From: Seriola aureovittata | Lineage: Eukaryota > Chordata > Actinopteri > Carangiformes > Carangidae | Length of the DNA: 64,000 nt | Reading direction: 5' to 3' | NCBI RefSeq assembly: GCF_021018895.1 | Contig: NC_079382.1 | Coordinates: 20,816,001-20,880,000, forward strand | Shown: positions 1 to 11,810 of the stretch, in pieces | Numbering within the stretch: the stretch's first letter is position 1 | How the letters are laid out: every line of letters starts with the position of its first letter | The notes under the pieces: model-generated | The model's database searches: none | What the model was told of the DNA's origin: nothing | What the model saw: only the letters and a program-made list of their open reading frames with translations | Position numbers and translations under genes: made by a program

Positions 1-329
1 CACACAAAGCTCCAAGACAGGAATGCATAAAGTTCAAAGCAGAATTACAGGAGAGCAAAGAACTTCTTAGATGTGATTTTATCTATGTCGTCTTCGTATT
101 ATTGTGTGTATTTCTTAACTTTTTTACTTGGCTTGGCTCGGAAAATAAACAGATCCCCATCAGGTCCTTTCCTCTGCAGTGGGGGACGTTTATTTCAGAA
201 TTTCATGAGACTCAAATTCTGCCCGGGGACAAAACCTCTTTATATCGTCCCACACACACACACGGACACACACATGCTCCTCACACAGCGATGTTAAAAA
301 AGATTGGAGGAAAACAATAGGTGCAGAGA
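1..329. other. Non-genic, short CA-rich patch
   Basis: Nothing gene-like is supported. Two overlapping short open frames exist in different frames between 73 and 320, but neither resembles a known protein. A short interrupted CA tract lies at 250-274. Confidence 0.6.
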
Positions 330-985
330 AAAGGCAAAAGGTTTCCTGTTGTCACCAAAGGGACGAACTACAGTGTTTGATTTCAGCCTGATAGGCGATC
401 CTCCTGAGGCACGCAATTAATATTTAACTTGATAGGCTGGAGAGGCGAGCTTTGAGCAAAGTGAGGAGAACATAACAATAGAAGCAATTTAAACGCGCAA
501 AATGAAACTATTGAAAAGTGCTGATCATAAGTCATCTATGGGGCATTGAAAGGGCCTGTGTGCTGGGCTACAGACTCAACATTCAATTAAAAATGTGCCA
601 TTTTATCCCAGCGCCCTCGTATCTATTGCTCTTTGTGAGGCAGCCATGTTCATATCCATTACTCATGTGAAGTGAGGCCGCATGCCGCCGCAGTCCATTG
701 GCCGTTTCTCCGGCTGCCAGATTCAGTCAGGTTAGAACTTTTAGTGTTTGCAAATAAGCCTGACACTTGTAATTCCCCTTTAATTGATCGTTCATCCTCC
801 GATGACCTCTGACCCCTTCTTTCCTTTCAACTTCTGCTAAGTGAAATCCAACCATCGCCCTCCAAATTATTCTTGGAAGCTCCCCCGGAGAGTCTGACAT
901 TTTGCCCTTTTCCGTGCCCAGTCATATCTGGAAGTAAACATTCCAGTGAACGGAGGACGCCGTGTTCAGGTTTCACCGAGGCAGA
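330..985. promoter_or_regulatory. Candidate conserved non-coding block
   Basis: About 650 bp of even, complex sequence with no microsatellite, homopolymer or recognised transposon. It holds several AT-rich core motifs of homeodomain type (CAATTAA near 412, TTCAATTAAAAA near 582, TTTAATTGATCG near 780). Such texture in a repeat-rich fish region often marks conserved enhancers. That is an inference, because no alignment was possible. No coding frame is supported. Confidence 0.3.
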
Positions 986-2281
986 GCCGCAGAAAAAATA
1001 TGCACATGTGCAGACAAAACATGTCCACCGTCATGTTTGAGCAGAGTTTTTAAATATAAGTTCACATTCCTTTCTTTCATCTGATCTGATTTTTTTACGC
1101 TCATATACCTCAGATGCCAAATATGCACCTATACTTTTACACAACCGCTTTTTATTGCAGATTATTTTACATTACAGGTAATTTTTTTTTTAATCAACGT
1201 GTGTATCGTAATATTACAAGTTATTGTTTATTGTTTTTGGACTGATTTTTTCATGCCACTGTCGTTTCAACAGGTGCAGATCGTCTTGCACTAATAAAGT
1301 TTTTTTTTTATTTGAATGTAGTGAAAGTTTTAGTAGCTAAGCTTAGAAAAAATACATTTAAATCAAGTCTACGCATGTAATTTTTTTTTAAAGAATAATA
1401 TAAAAAAATTTGGTATGTGAAAAAATAAAAAAAAACAATTGCTCAATCCAGTAAACTTTTAGTTCTTTTATCACCAGCTTATTACTTTGGTTAATGTAAA
1501 TAAACTCACAGTTGTGCTAGCTGACGTCGGCCATTTTGTTGCATAAAGCCACTCATTTGTATTATGGTTATTTTCAAATGTTACTTATTAAGTTTTGTCT
1601 TTCTCTTTCTGACTGTGCCAATTGTTTGTGAACAACATGTGCGGTAAACAGATACTCCAGCCCGTACAGGAAGACCGAAGAGTGTGGTGAACTTAGCCTG
1701 ACATGCTAACGGTCAGTAATGGGTGACGCTGAGCAAATATATGGCTCCAGCTCTCAGTTTTGAATCTGTCAACGTCAGGCAGGTTCAGTTGAGTTACACG
1801 GTGGTTTGACATGTAACATAAATATTTCAGGTTTCAGTTCAGAACGAAGAAGCTAACATGCTGTTCCTCACCAGAAGACATGTTTGTTTTTCTATGGGTC
1901 CATCCCATTCAGTCTGAGTCAGGTCGCCTCATTTCTCATTTTACATGATAACACCTGCATCTTCACTCAGTTAGGAACCTTCCTTGGCAAAAAAAATACC
2001 TGTCGAAAACAGCTCATCTCATTTTAGGTGAACTGGCCCTTTAAATAAAAGTACAAACTCAACAAAATACTGTCATTCAGTAAAAGAAAGGGTATCAAAA
2101 TATAACAATTTATTTATAAGCGCTTTAAAATCAGAATGAATGCTAAACAGCAGAGTGACTACATGTTTGTGTCCAGGGAAAGAGCATCCTATGGACTAGT
2201 TCAGTCTGTATAAGGAAAAGACACACAGCAGATGTGTGGGTTTTTTTTGTCTTTTTTCTACCCAGAAGAATTTAACAGGAT
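986..2281. other. AT-rich non-genic DNA
   Basis: AT-rich with many short A and T runs (for example 1181-1191 and 1381-1391). No gene, hairpin or tandem array is seen. The 3' end of an interspersed element is listed separately at 2027-2044. Confidence 0.6.
2027..2044 (+). mobile_element. 3' terminal fragment of a short DNA element
   Basis: The string GGTGAACTGGCCCTTTAA differs by one base from the string at 11281-11298. Endings of this form (GGTGAACT..CCCTTTAA) are common at the ends of non-autonomous DNA transposons in fish. The body upstream (about 1990-2026) is too diverged to place. Confidence 0.45.
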
Positions 2282-2913
2282 GGGGGGGGGGATGAGTTGC
2301 TGAAATGAGCAGATTAGTGGCTGTCACTCTGTCTCTGATTTTTTTGCAACTAATTTGCAATCATGGTAGTGGGTCAATATTTGCAGTGGCTGATATATTC
2401 TTTTCTCCTCTCCCTCCCTCTTTGTTGAACTGTCAGAAGCTGATGTCTTTGTCAGCCGTGGCGGCCCTGGGATCATCCTTCGTTTCCCAGCCGCCGCCGC
2501 CACCACCGCCGCCGCTATGTTGCATTAAAGCTCCATCGGGGATATGATTATGGAAAACCTAAAAAGATGTCATCTGCTTCGAGAGAGATAATTGATACAG
2601 GCTGTATAGCAAAGAGGCATTATCGTGTCATTTGTGCTGAGCAGTGTTACCTTTTTAGTTCTCCAGAAGGTAGCGTACACGGATGTATTTACACTACATG
2701 GAAAGTCCATTCCACTACCTTTCATATGAATTATTACTTTCTGCAGGAGAGCTATATATATATTTTTACAAATTTTATTAAAATTCATAGGCTTTTACTG
2801 GAAAAGAATCGTGGCTTTGTGATGGATTCGTCTTTCATCCGCTGTGACTTCCTACACGTCCGAGACTATAAACATTTTTGCAGTCGTTCTGTGCATTCGG
2901 ACAGTCAGCCCCC

Positions 2914-2953
<40 letters not shown>

Positions 2954-3212
2954 CATGCCTCCTCGCAATATTTCTGTTGCTGCGGCTCTAAAAATATCCA
3001 GGGGCCATCAGATTCTCAGCTCCCCCCACACCCTCTCTCCACCCCCGCCTTCAAAGACCTACGGGTGTAGCACGGAGAGGGCCGTGAAACATGCCATTAG
3101 ATAGATTTGAGGAAGACAGATGACCTGCGCCGGGCAGCGCTGAGTGGGGTTTTTTGGGGCAGAGAGATATCCCACTATCAAGGAGCCATTTGGAAGAGGT
3201 TGTCAACGAGAT
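2282..3212. other. Non-genic stretch with a G run and a proline-codon-like CCN patch
   Basis: A run of ten G occurs at 2282-2291 and a CCG/CCA trinucleotide patch at about 2490-2516. Open frames here (2305-2547, 2567-3070) translate to low-complexity Pro or Ser-Leu repeats created by those tracts and are not supported as genes. The part 2550-2880 is complex and repeat-free and could be a small conserved block. Confidence 0.5.
2916..2950. repeat. (CT)n microsatellite
   Basis: A perfect CT dinucleotide tract of about 17 units. It supplies the Leu-Ser repeat in the overlapping open frames. Confidence 0.95.
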
Positions 3213-3226
3213 GGGGGGGGGGGGGG
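3213..3226. repeat. Poly-G tract (14)
   Basis: Fourteen uninterrupted G residues, one of at least nine G or C homopolymers of 14 or more in the window. Confidence 0.9.
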
Positions 3227-3459
3227 CATTAGCGTGAAAGGCAGGCAGGGCGGCTTTGGGGGCTGTTGGAGGGGAATGATGCTCCTCTCAAATGAAACAC
3301 TGGGGACGATTAATACGTGACCAGAGGCATGGGGTGGGAGCTGCTTTGCCGGGTGGGGTTAGGTTGAAGGGTTCGGGGTCATGAGGGGGGAGTTAATGCT
3401 GCTTATCAGGATCACAGGGAGGCTTTGGGAGTCTGTGATGAGGTCAATTTAACACATAG

Positions 3460-3504
<45 letters not shown>

Positions 3505-4014
3505 TCAACACCAGAATCAGAGATAGGCTTGATTTATGCATTTGTTTGCCCCATGATAAAGAACTCTAACCATGAGGAGGCCACTTCCTGTCTAGACGCT
3601 GGTTCACTCGCTTTTGTAACTGTAACTGTTCGTCTGCATATATTTATGTGCACACACGGCGGGGGGGCCAGAAGTCTGAGGCCATTCGAATCAATGAGTC
3701 AAACTCTCACAAACCGATTATAACTTTACTTTTATAACTTTTGCATCAGTTTAAGTTTAGTTAAATAAACAATAAGATTATATACTGTACATTTTAAAGA
3801 AACAACAAACAAAAAAATCACACATATTTTTAGACAAAGGGAATGAACAAATGATTATTATGGGGCTGTATTTACAATCTTAGTGGTTTTTTACATGTTG
3901 AGGTTCAACATTTTTGTATCCTACATAGTAAAACTGACATGCTGTAAAATTGTATAATTAACACGCACACTGTGGGTAAGATGTTATGTATCACATTTTT
4001 AAATTAAAAGTGAT
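3227..4014. other. Non-genic DNA flanking a CA tract
   Basis: G-rich sequence to about 3420, then a CA microsatellite (listed separately), then AT-rich filler. No gene is supported. Confidence 0.55.
3463..3501. repeat. (AC)n microsatellite
   Basis: A perfect AC dinucleotide tract of about 19 units. Confidence 0.95.
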
Positions 4015-4305
4015 AAAACCTGCAGTTCCTCTAATGACCACTTGAGGCTGACTCCAGAAGTGAGTCAGTCCCCACAGACTCCCATGTTTAAAATGTTCAC
4101 CTTTACGGCAGAAATAAACATCTTCACAGCCTGGTACAAAAAACTGGGTTTTGGTTTCTATAGTTAATTTCCTCCTTCATGACACCTGTACGGCCTCCTC
4201 CTTTTTTTGGATTAGCCAGGAGGTAAGCGGAGTCGGTTACTGCCCAGAAGGCAACAGCGACGCAGCTCACTCCGTCACCAAGGCAACATCCTTGTACAGT
4301 CTATG
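4015..4305 (+). mobile_element. Interspersed repeat family A, copy 1
   Basis: This copy shares long stretches with 43930-44350. Shared blocks include GTTCCTCTAATGACCACT, CCCCACAGACTCCCATGTT, CAGCAGAAATAAACA (here GGCAGAAATAAACA) and CAGCCTGGTACAAAAAAC. The tail near 4292 reads TGTACAGTCTATG, a typical end of this teleost repeat. Relative to copy 2 it lacks the middle section. The transposon class is not clear from sequence. Confidence 0.7.
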
Positions 4306-5587
4306 TTTAAAACTGGTGGATGTCTAGATAGAAACCTCACACTGAGAACTCATAATAGAAAACAATGACATTCTCGAAGTGAGATTTGGACACAATCAAC
4401 AATTCAGCATCAATAGTCCCCCCCCCCGAAAATATTTTGTCATGTCACAGCTGAGGTAAAGCTCAGGTGTAAGTAACAGAATGACAATGGCTTGAATTCC
4501 ATTTAGCTGCTTCAGTTTCAAGGTCCTGGCGTTGTTCGTGTTCACACTGTCACACTGTCACATTGTCACAGCTTGAATAGAGCCATTGTTGCCGCTCTTA
4601 CAAACACCTGCGCTTTTCCCGCTATGAAGCGTCAAAATGTCAGCTGCGATAAAGACATGTAGACACAAAGAATTCAAAATTAAAATAAAGTTTCTCGCCC
4701 AGTTCCTGCTCATGATTTCTCTCCGTCTGCTTGTTATTGTCCCTCAGTCAAGCTAGCTGTCCAGCATGGTCTCCAATAACCTTTTTATTTTCTATTTTAA
4801 AGAAGTTGAATAAATGACTCAACTCAAGTGACACGTGTAACATTTTCATTCACAGTGTTGCTCATAAAATCAGCAGTTTCACGGTTTCAGAACCTCTGAG
4901 TGTCTGAGCACTTCTTCATTCTCCTTTCAGTTTGTTTCATTGAAAAGTTTTTTAAATTAAAACCTTTGGTTCGCAGGCGTTGGTTAAAAGTTAGAAAGTT
5001 AGCAACAGGAGGAATGAACAGGAAAGAGAATCAACATTTTGGAGATTTTCGAGTTGGAAAAGATGTGATGTATATAACAAAATTCTGACGTATAACCATA
5101 TAATTCAAATGTTGTGAAATATGAATGTGATTATGAATGAGGTTTTATTTCTGTAACACAACCACAACAAAGTTCTGGTTTCCCCTTCCGCTTCCCGTAG
5201 AGCTTTTCCACCCCTGCTGCATTAACGGGGGTTTGGGTCTGGAGCCGAGATGACCCACGCTGAGTAGCGAGCAGTTTTTGGAACACAGCGTCCCACAGAT
5301 GCTCCTCCAAAGAGCCGGATAAGCTCCTCGATCACAGAATAAGCACCCACTTCAGTCTTCCTGTACTCGGAGAGGAGAATGCAAATGAGCGGGCTGTTCT
5401 CTCTCTGTAAATAAACAAGAGCTGAATAAACCCCCCCCCCCCCCACAACCACCCTCCAAAATTCAACGATACATTCAGGAAACTCACCTCAGCTGCCTAA
5501 TGAGCTGGCTAATTTGTCTCAGATTCAGTTTTACAAGATGCAGCCGTGTTTGTGTTTATCTGATAGCACTTGTTTGGATAGGGACTG

Positions 5588-5590
<3 letters not shown>
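4306..5590. other. Non-genic, AT-rich DNA
   Basis: No gene, RNA or clear element. A run of nine C lies near 4420 and a run of 14 C is listed separately at 5431-5444. CACTGTCACACTGTCACATTGTCACAG-type decamer repetition occurs at 4545-4571 as a minor tandem triplication. Confidence 0.55.
5431..5444. repeat. Poly-C tract (14)
   Basis: Fourteen uninterrupted C residues followed by ACAACC. Confidence 0.9.

Positions 5591-5645
<55 letters not shown>
5591..5645. repeat. (TG)n microsatellite
   Basis: A perfect TG tract of about 27 units. It produces the Cys-Val and Thr-His repeats in overlapping open frames on both strands, which should not be taken as proteins. Confidence 0.97.
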
Positions 5646-5646
<1 letters not shown>

Positions 5647-5649
5647 GAG

Positions 5650-6250
5650 GCTGATCATCATTCTACACACCAGCTGGAGACCAGTAGGAGCCGGACAAAC
5701 CTCCCTTCTCCTCCTCATCCTCCACTCTCTCTCAGCACAGTTTTTCCAACGGCGAGCCGCGTATCCGCCGGCCCTCTCGCCGATGTGGAAGGCAGTCATT
5801 ACGAGAACAAGCGATTTCTCTTTCAGCCCAGTTCATGGGTCAATTGCTCTCTCCCTTTCTATTTCATGGCAGAGTTGGTGGGATTGAAGCGCTCCTCTAA
5901 CCTGAGCTCCCATTCCCACGCATTCTTCGGGGCTATTGAATCCTCCGGAGCCTCACAGTTTGCACTTGTGCTTTTGCAGCATTGTGTTTTACTTTATTGA
6001 TCCTAACGAGGCGGCAATTTGTGTCATCCAAACAGGCCGGGCGCCGTGTTTGTCCAGATTTATGTGCCCCTGCCTTCAGTGAAAATCCCTTCCCAGTAAA
6101 ATCTTTAACACCCCTCGCTGTCCTCTTATTGAATAACTGTCAGCTGTCTTTTGATGACAGAGTTTAGGGCTTTACTCCCCTCTGTAGCTGCAGAGGTCTC
6201 ATCACATACAGCCTCAATAAAGGCAAATCCATAACTGGCCATAAAAAAGC
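5650..6250. promoter_or_regulatory. Candidate conserved non-coding block
   Basis: About 600 bp directly beside the TG tract, with even composition and no recognised repeat. Motifs of interest are TTTATTGATC near 5994 and CTGTCAGCTGTC near 6137 (CAGCTG E-box). The overlapping 166-codon frame (5500-6000) begins inside the TG tract and shows no domain. Regulatory role is inferred from texture only. Confidence 0.3.
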
Positions 6251-7553
6251 ATGACATTGTCTACTTTTTTTTTTTTTTGTGCTGTGCATGTATTCAATAT
6301 GACAAAGCATAATACTCTTTTAATGAGGGCTGGGATGTGCGGCGTGCTGGGGTTCGTCGTCTCTCTCTCTCAGGAAGTCCAAACCAACGTTTTTACAGCC
6401 AGTATCTTTCACACAACAGATGCTTCACTCAGTTTTTATATGGAGAGTTTTATATTGTTTTCAAACTACAGGAACAAAAACAACAGAAGAAGAGAAAATG
6501 ATCTGAGAGAGATGAGAAAGAAAGACAATGTTAATGTTAAGCTTGAACTTTCCACGTCAGAAACGGTTTATAAGTGTAGATGTTTACTGATTATCTATGT
6601 TTATTAAAAAGCTTTTACAGTACGCATTACGCTAACAAAGCTCTTGGTTCTATTATATTAACTAATGTAAAATCCACAGGTGGTCTACAATTTAAAAGCT
6701 TCACAAATTCACAGTCCTTTCTCGCCCGGTGCTCAAAGATTTGACACAATTAAATATTTTTAATTTACTTTAATTTGAATGATTGATTTTAATTTTAAAT
6801 ACTTTTAATGGGAGTGTACTTCAGTATATTTTTAGAGTATCTGTACTTTACTTGAGTATCTATTTATTTATTTTTGGAGACTTATAATATCTGTCTATGA
6901 AGTATTTTTTTTAGGTTTATTTAAATTTAAACTTTTAAATTCAACATAAATGTACAACCTTTCCCACTTTTTATATATTATAACACAATAAATGATCGTC
7001 CTGCTTAATTAAAGGCCTCCTGCTTTAGTGATAAAAGATATTTAAATATGTCATAGTGCATATAGAAATAGTTGCCATCTGCTGGACTGGACCAGTGGAG
7101 CTGATGCTGTAATGTAAACAGAGAGAAGTTGAATAGCACAAAGTTCCACAGTGTCCATAACAAATATAAATATATATAAATTTAAATGACTTTATTTCTT
7201 AAAAGAGTGGATTAAACCTCAAACCTTCTTGTTTTAAGGAAGATTTATTTTCATAGCATCTCATGTGTTTGAGGTTCAATAAATCTGATTTAAACATTTT
7301 AAAATCGTCCTTTTTAATAACTTTTATTTCTTTATTTTATAGACGAGTGAAAAGCTCAGTTCAAATGTGTGTAATTTGTGTTTGTGATTTTTTAGTAACG
7401 GTACTAATACGTTTGCATCAGTTTCACCACAGACACACTGAGCTACTGCTACAACATGAAGTCAATGAGTTGATCTAGTTGTGAATCAGTTAAAGCCGTG
7501 GGCTAATCAGATATCCGTAGTGGGTTTTGGGGTCTGGTCATGTGACTCCTCTG
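6251..7553. other. AT-rich non-genic DNA
   Basis: Homopolymer T near 6266-6277 and AT-rich filler. A transposon fragment at 6810-6880 is listed separately. No gene is supported. Confidence 0.55.
6810..6880. mobile_element. Fragment of a common fish 'GAGTATCTGTACTTTACTT' element
   Basis: Contains AGTATCTGTACTTTACTTGA followed by TATTTATTTATTTTTGGAGAC. This wording is characteristic of a very abundant teleost non-autonomous element whose other end appears at 18411-18460 and 18940-19035. The copy is short and degraded. Confidence 0.5.
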
Positions 7554-7700
7554 TCAATCAATCAAACTTTATTTGTAATGCAGTTTTCATACAGGTTAGT
7601 GCAGTTCAAAGTGCTTCACAGACGACTGATGAGCTTAAACGAAAAAAGGACAAAACAAGTAAGAGAGCTGATAATGAGATAAAATAAAATAGATTTAAAA
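7554..7700. mobile_element. LINE-type retroposon 3' tail
   Basis: Begins with a TCAA-repeat (TCAATCAATCAAACTTTATT) and continues with CAGTTCAAAGTGCTTCACAG. In fish this combination marks the 3' end of LINE-related retroposons, whose tail carries short tandem tetramers. It is followed by A-rich sequence to about 7790. The exact clade cannot be fixed from the tail alone. Confidence 0.55.
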
Positions 7701-9309
7701 AGCTACAATAATATTAGCAAATGAAAAAAAGAAAATTAATAATAAATAAACAGATAAAATACAATAAAATACAATTTCGTACACAATTACTATCAAATAA
7801 GTGAATGCAACAAAGTGACTAATGACTAAAATCCATTTTCAATGAAAAGGTTGTAAGGTGCTTTAAAAACGTTGTAGATATTCTGTGTTTCAGTCGCTGC
7901 AGAACATAAAGCTGTAAGAACTGTCTGTATTTAATGGGATAAACTATGTTTCCTCTCTTCAATCAGGTTGTTTTAACGAGAGGATTTCTTTTAAGCGTTT
8001 TTTAATAATCATGTTACCGTTCATGTTCATGATGTAACTTCCTGTGACTTGTGGGAGTGTGACAGCTCTGGTGTTTGATCCGGTGCTTTTTTGTACCGTA
8101 ACATCCCTTAACTCCACTCTACACATGACACGCGGCGCCGTAAGTACACGACATGTATCTTCGCCCGCTGACCTGAAACTAACATTTCAGCTGCCAGGAC
8201 CTTTCAAACAGCAGATGTTTCTTTCCAGTTTTATATGCTGAAGTTTATGGTCTGTCTGCTGAGTTTGATTAAGAGCAACAGAAATAAAATCAGGACATAA
8301 AATACTGTCAGAGATACAGTGAAGGGTGGATGAAACGCTTTGCAGGTGGTCTTCAATTCGGCTTCACTTAAGTGACTTTTTGGCTCTGGCTGTTCTTATA
8401 GATGCTGCTTCTGAACAGGAAAACAACTCCTGAGGCAGATATATGTCTGTTGCTATACAAAGTAATATGGGCTAGAAAAATACTCATAAATCTGTAAAGC
8501 TGTAAAATCTTTCAAAGCGCATGTTCCATGTCTGTCTTTAGGTATTTCAGTTTGTCTGATCAGCACAAAGAGACCGATCCACAGACTGAACTGAAAAGTC
8601 TTCACACAGCGCTGTCTGTCAGTCAGCAGGTTCGACTGCATTCAGGTCTGTTACAGACCACGACTGGGGGCAGGAGCGAACTCCATCTGCACCAACAGCA
8701 GCAGCAGCAGCAGCAGCAGCAACCAAACAAAGCGCATCATCCCCGGGTGGGCTGCTCCCAACAGCGAGAGACTAGCAGCTCCTGGTCGCTGAAGTTCCCA
8801 TACATCAATACAGCTACCATGTATGTGAGGGGGCGGAGGCCTAGATGGATGTAAAGGTGGTTTATTGATAAAAATGGATCTTATTGAGTTATTTTTGTTT
8901 TGCATTTTAGGGCCTGATTAAATTAGAATTTGTTTTGAATGTCTTAAAGTAAAATCCAAAGCGCCTGCACTTTTCAGATGGTCCCTAACTTCAGTTGATC
9001 AGAGCTGATATCACGCAAAAATACTTTTGATTTTTCATATTTGTCCAGAGCAAATTATGCGTATTCATTTACAACACCAGTCTGAGCACCAGAGAACCAG
9101 AGTAAGAGAGAAAAAGAAGGAAACATATAAGTGAATAAAGACAAAATACCTTCTCCACTTCCCCTGAGTTCTGTCTCAAAGCAGCTTCAGAGTTCTCCTC
9201 GGCCCTTTGAATTCCCTGCATTTGAAGTGTCGTGTTGTTTACATCCATCACTCTTAATACTGTAAGAGAGGATGTACTGTAAGTTTATTCCATCCTTTAC
9301 ATAAAAGTG

Positions 9310-9311
<2 letters not shown>
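7701..9311. other. Non-genic DNA
   Basis: A-rich to about 7830, then unremarkable unique sequence. The only notable internal feature is the CAG tract listed separately. No gene is supported. Confidence 0.55.
8695..8721. repeat. (CAG)n trinucleotide tract, about 9 units
   Basis: Nine consecutive CAG-phase triplets. They translate as poly-Gln on the plus strand (frame 8528-8854) and poly-Leu on the minus strand. The surrounding frame has no recognisable domain, no Kozak-supported start and no splice context, so I treat it as a simple repeat, not a coding one. Confidence 0.85.

Positions 9312-9344
<33 letters not shown>
9312..9344. repeat. (AC)n microsatellite
   Basis: A perfect AC tract of about 16 units. 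Confidence 0.95.
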
Positions 9345-9347
<3 letters not shown>

Positions 9348-9689
9348 CGCTGTGAACACATCAGTCCTCTCTCACTGACCCACTCAGACACTCGACAAGT
9401 GTTTATTCTTTCACAAGGACGAAAAACAAGCCGGAGCTCGTCGGACTGGAGCTCCGGTATGCTGATGTGGGCGTAGTCGCTGTGCTCTGGTTGTTTGGGG
9501 TTCGTCCGCCATTATTCACTCGACACGCCAAGGTGAGAGAGTGGTCCCTGAGGAGCCCGGAGACCCCTGAGCTGAGTCATAGGACAGTGATTTAGAGCAT
9601 TGTCTCTCTTCTCTTTCTTCTTCTTTTTCTTCTTCCCTTGCTATATTTGGGGTGAGGGGGTCAGCGCCTGTTATTACCTCATCTTGTCG

Positions 9690-9709
9690 CCCCCCCCCCC
9701 CCCCCCCCC
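9690..9709. repeat. Poly-C tract (20)
   Basis: Twenty uninterrupted C. Further C runs follow at about 9793-9803, 9816-9821 and 9858-9871, making a local C-rich strand. Confidence 0.9.
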
Positions 9710-10208
9710 GCCTCAGCACTGGCCCTCACTTCTGAAGGCATTTGTGTAAACACAGCTGCGTTGTTGACTTTAAAGCCTGTTGCTCCTTTGAACCCCCCCC
9801 CCCGTCGCCCTCCAACCCCCCCTCCTCTTCCACTCTCTGAAATATTGGAGGGCATGCCCCCCCACCCCCCCCACCACCCACCTCAGTAAGAATACACATG
9901 TATTCTCTGCCAAACAAAAGCCCGGTCATTAAAGTTGCATCAGCCCCTCGAAAGGTAACAGGATCTCCTTGAAGCTCAGGTGCGACAAGTCACACTGTGA
10001 TTTAGCATCAACAAACAAGGACGAACCTGCTGCTGCTGAGAGAGAGCCAATTTACACCGTGTGTGTACACCGCTGATAGCAAACTGCAAACCTGCGCACA
10101 TGGGGATTCTTCAAGGGTGTCGACGTCTGGTGACACTTTTCACTCGGGGAAGCAAAAAGGAAGCTGGAGGCTCATGAAAGGACTTTGTCTAAACAGATGT
10201 TTTATGCT

Positions 10209-10242
10209 GTGTTTGTGTGTGTGTGTGCGTGTGTGTGCGTGT
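10209..10242. repeat. Imperfect (TG)n tract
   Basis: A TG tract interrupted twice by GCG. Confidence 0.85.
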
Positions 10243-11068
10243 AAAGACACTGAAACGTAAAGGGTCAGTGCAGGTGCTGAATAATGTGTACAAGTAAAAT
10301 AAAAATAAAAACCAGCTCTGAGCACTTGGTATACTGCATCTACACACCTTTAAATTATACATTTTCTTGAATCACTTGGTTTTTGTGCAGCAACAGCAAG
10401 GACTTGCCTGATGAAGGTCACTGTCAAGTAGGTGTGTATTTTTGTGTTTGGAGGAGGAGGAGGAGAAAAAATAAAACTGTACTTGAAAGTTCCTCTCCAG
10501 ATATTTTTTAAAGTCTGTAAAAATCCTCTGCAATGATTAATATTTTGTTTAACTTGGTTTTCACACATAAAAATTGGAAAACTGGGGCTGGGAGCTCGTC
10601 CATTGAGTAATCTGGATCTGCCGTGTGCCCCGCCCACCACCGCTGCCGGTGTAGGTTGACAGGTGACAGGTGGTTAGAGGAGCAAACATCAGAGAGACTC
10701 AGGAATTTGTTGAGGACTGAGGAGTTTTGTTGTGATCAAAATCAGCGACTTGCAGATGTATGAGAACTGTTAGCATCTTTTATTTGTTTATGCTGTTTGT
10801 TAGCTTGTAACTGGCAGTGGCTGACACGGTGTTAGCGGTTGTGCTAATGCTAACTCTGGCTCTCTCTGTACTGACATGGTTTCAGGTTTATTTAGCCCCG
10901 CCCCCTGTCCCCACAAGTTGACGGGATTGGTTCCTTAGGTTTGTGATGTCATCGGTTCACTGCAGTTCACGGTGGAAACACTCGGCGACTGATTAATTCA
11001 CTCATCATATGTCTCGTATTATATAAAAACATCACATGGATGTTGACAAGGTAAACCTGATTTTCATC

Positions 11069-11083
11069 GGAGGGGGTCTTTAA
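11069..11083 (+). mobile_element. Possible 3' end of a short DNA element
   Basis: TTTTCATCGGAGGGGGTCTTTAA, seen here as GGAGGGGGTCTTTAA, resembles ends of small fish DNA elements that stop at a TTAA. The upstream limit is not clear; it may reach back to about 10880. Confidence 0.3.
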
Positions 11084-11159
11084 TATTTATTGTAGGATTT
11101 TCCTGCTAAAAAACAAACTTTGTATTGAATTTTTCATGCACAAGCACATTTGTACCCTG

Positions 11160-11298
11160 CAGTGTATTGGAGTGGAGGCAGAAATCTCAGAGACAGATGT
11201 TGGGAAAAAAAAAAAAAACCCAAAAACCTTCCACGGCTGGATACCACTGGAGGCAAGTGAGAATTTATTTTTCTAATTTTGGTGAACTGACCCTTTAA
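11160..11298 (+). mobile_element. 3' part of a short DNA element
   Basis: Contains GTATTGGAGTGGAGGCAGAA, GGCTGGATACCACTGGAGG and the terminal GGTGAACTGACCCTTTAA. The last string recurs with one change at 2027-2044. The wording matches non-autonomous elements I know from perciform genomes. The 5' end is not identified. Confidence 0.5.
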
Positions 11299-11504
11299 AC
11301 TAACAATTCAAGTGACGTGCAGGAACAACTGTGTGAAATTACAGGGTGGTGACATCACTGAAAGCATTAAAATGCATCAGTGGGCAAAAGCGATGTAGTG
11401 TGGCAGAAGTGTGCAAACCATCCGCAGAAATCAGCTCTGATTTCTCTGCCTAATTAATTAATAACATCCCAGGAAGCCAGAGGCATTAAGCAGATTATGG
11501 AGGA

Positions 11505-11519
11505 GGGGGGGGGGGGGGG
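11505..11519. repeat. Poly-G tract (15)
   Basis: Fifteen uninterrupted G. Confidence 0.9.
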
Positions 11520-11757
11520 CTTGCTCCAGAGGCATGCATGTAACCCAACACAACCAACCGGATCTGAGCGCTCAGCGTCTGGCTGCAGAAACAGGGAAAT
11601 GTGCTTTAGTTGAGTTCAAAAACAAACCGTAATTTGATGGTATTCTGTATTCTCATATTTGGTTTGGACAGAGCCCAGGTGATTGATGTGGCAGCAAACC
11701 TGACTGAGGGAGGCTGCGTGTTGTGTTGATGGTCTGCTTCACTCCATAATCAGGTGG

Positions 11758-11760
<3 letters not shown>

Positions 11761-11805
<45 letters not shown>

Positions 11806-11810
11806 TGTGT
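11761..11810. repeat. (GT)n microsatellite
   Basis: A GT tract of about 25 units with a single A interruption near 11799. Confidence 0.95.

Larger units (their letters stand above)
9345..11159. other. Non-genic DNA with C-rich cluster
   Basis: Contains a C-rich cluster (9690-9870), an imperfect TG tract (10209-10242) and a possible element end at 11069-11083 (GGAGGGGGTCTTTAA). Sequence at 9920-10030 is complex and repeat-free. No gene is supported. Confidence 0.5.

Noticed and set aside
5500..6000. 166-codon frame with a Cys-Val repeat
   Set aside because: The repeat is the TG microsatellite read in frame; the rest shows no domain.
7605..7616. CAAAGTGCTT resembling the miR-17 seed region
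   Set aside because: It lies in the LINE tail, where this string is part of the repeat.
8528..8854. 108-codon frame with poly-Gln
   Set aside because: The Gln run is a simple CAG tract and the flanks carry no recognisable domain or splice signals.
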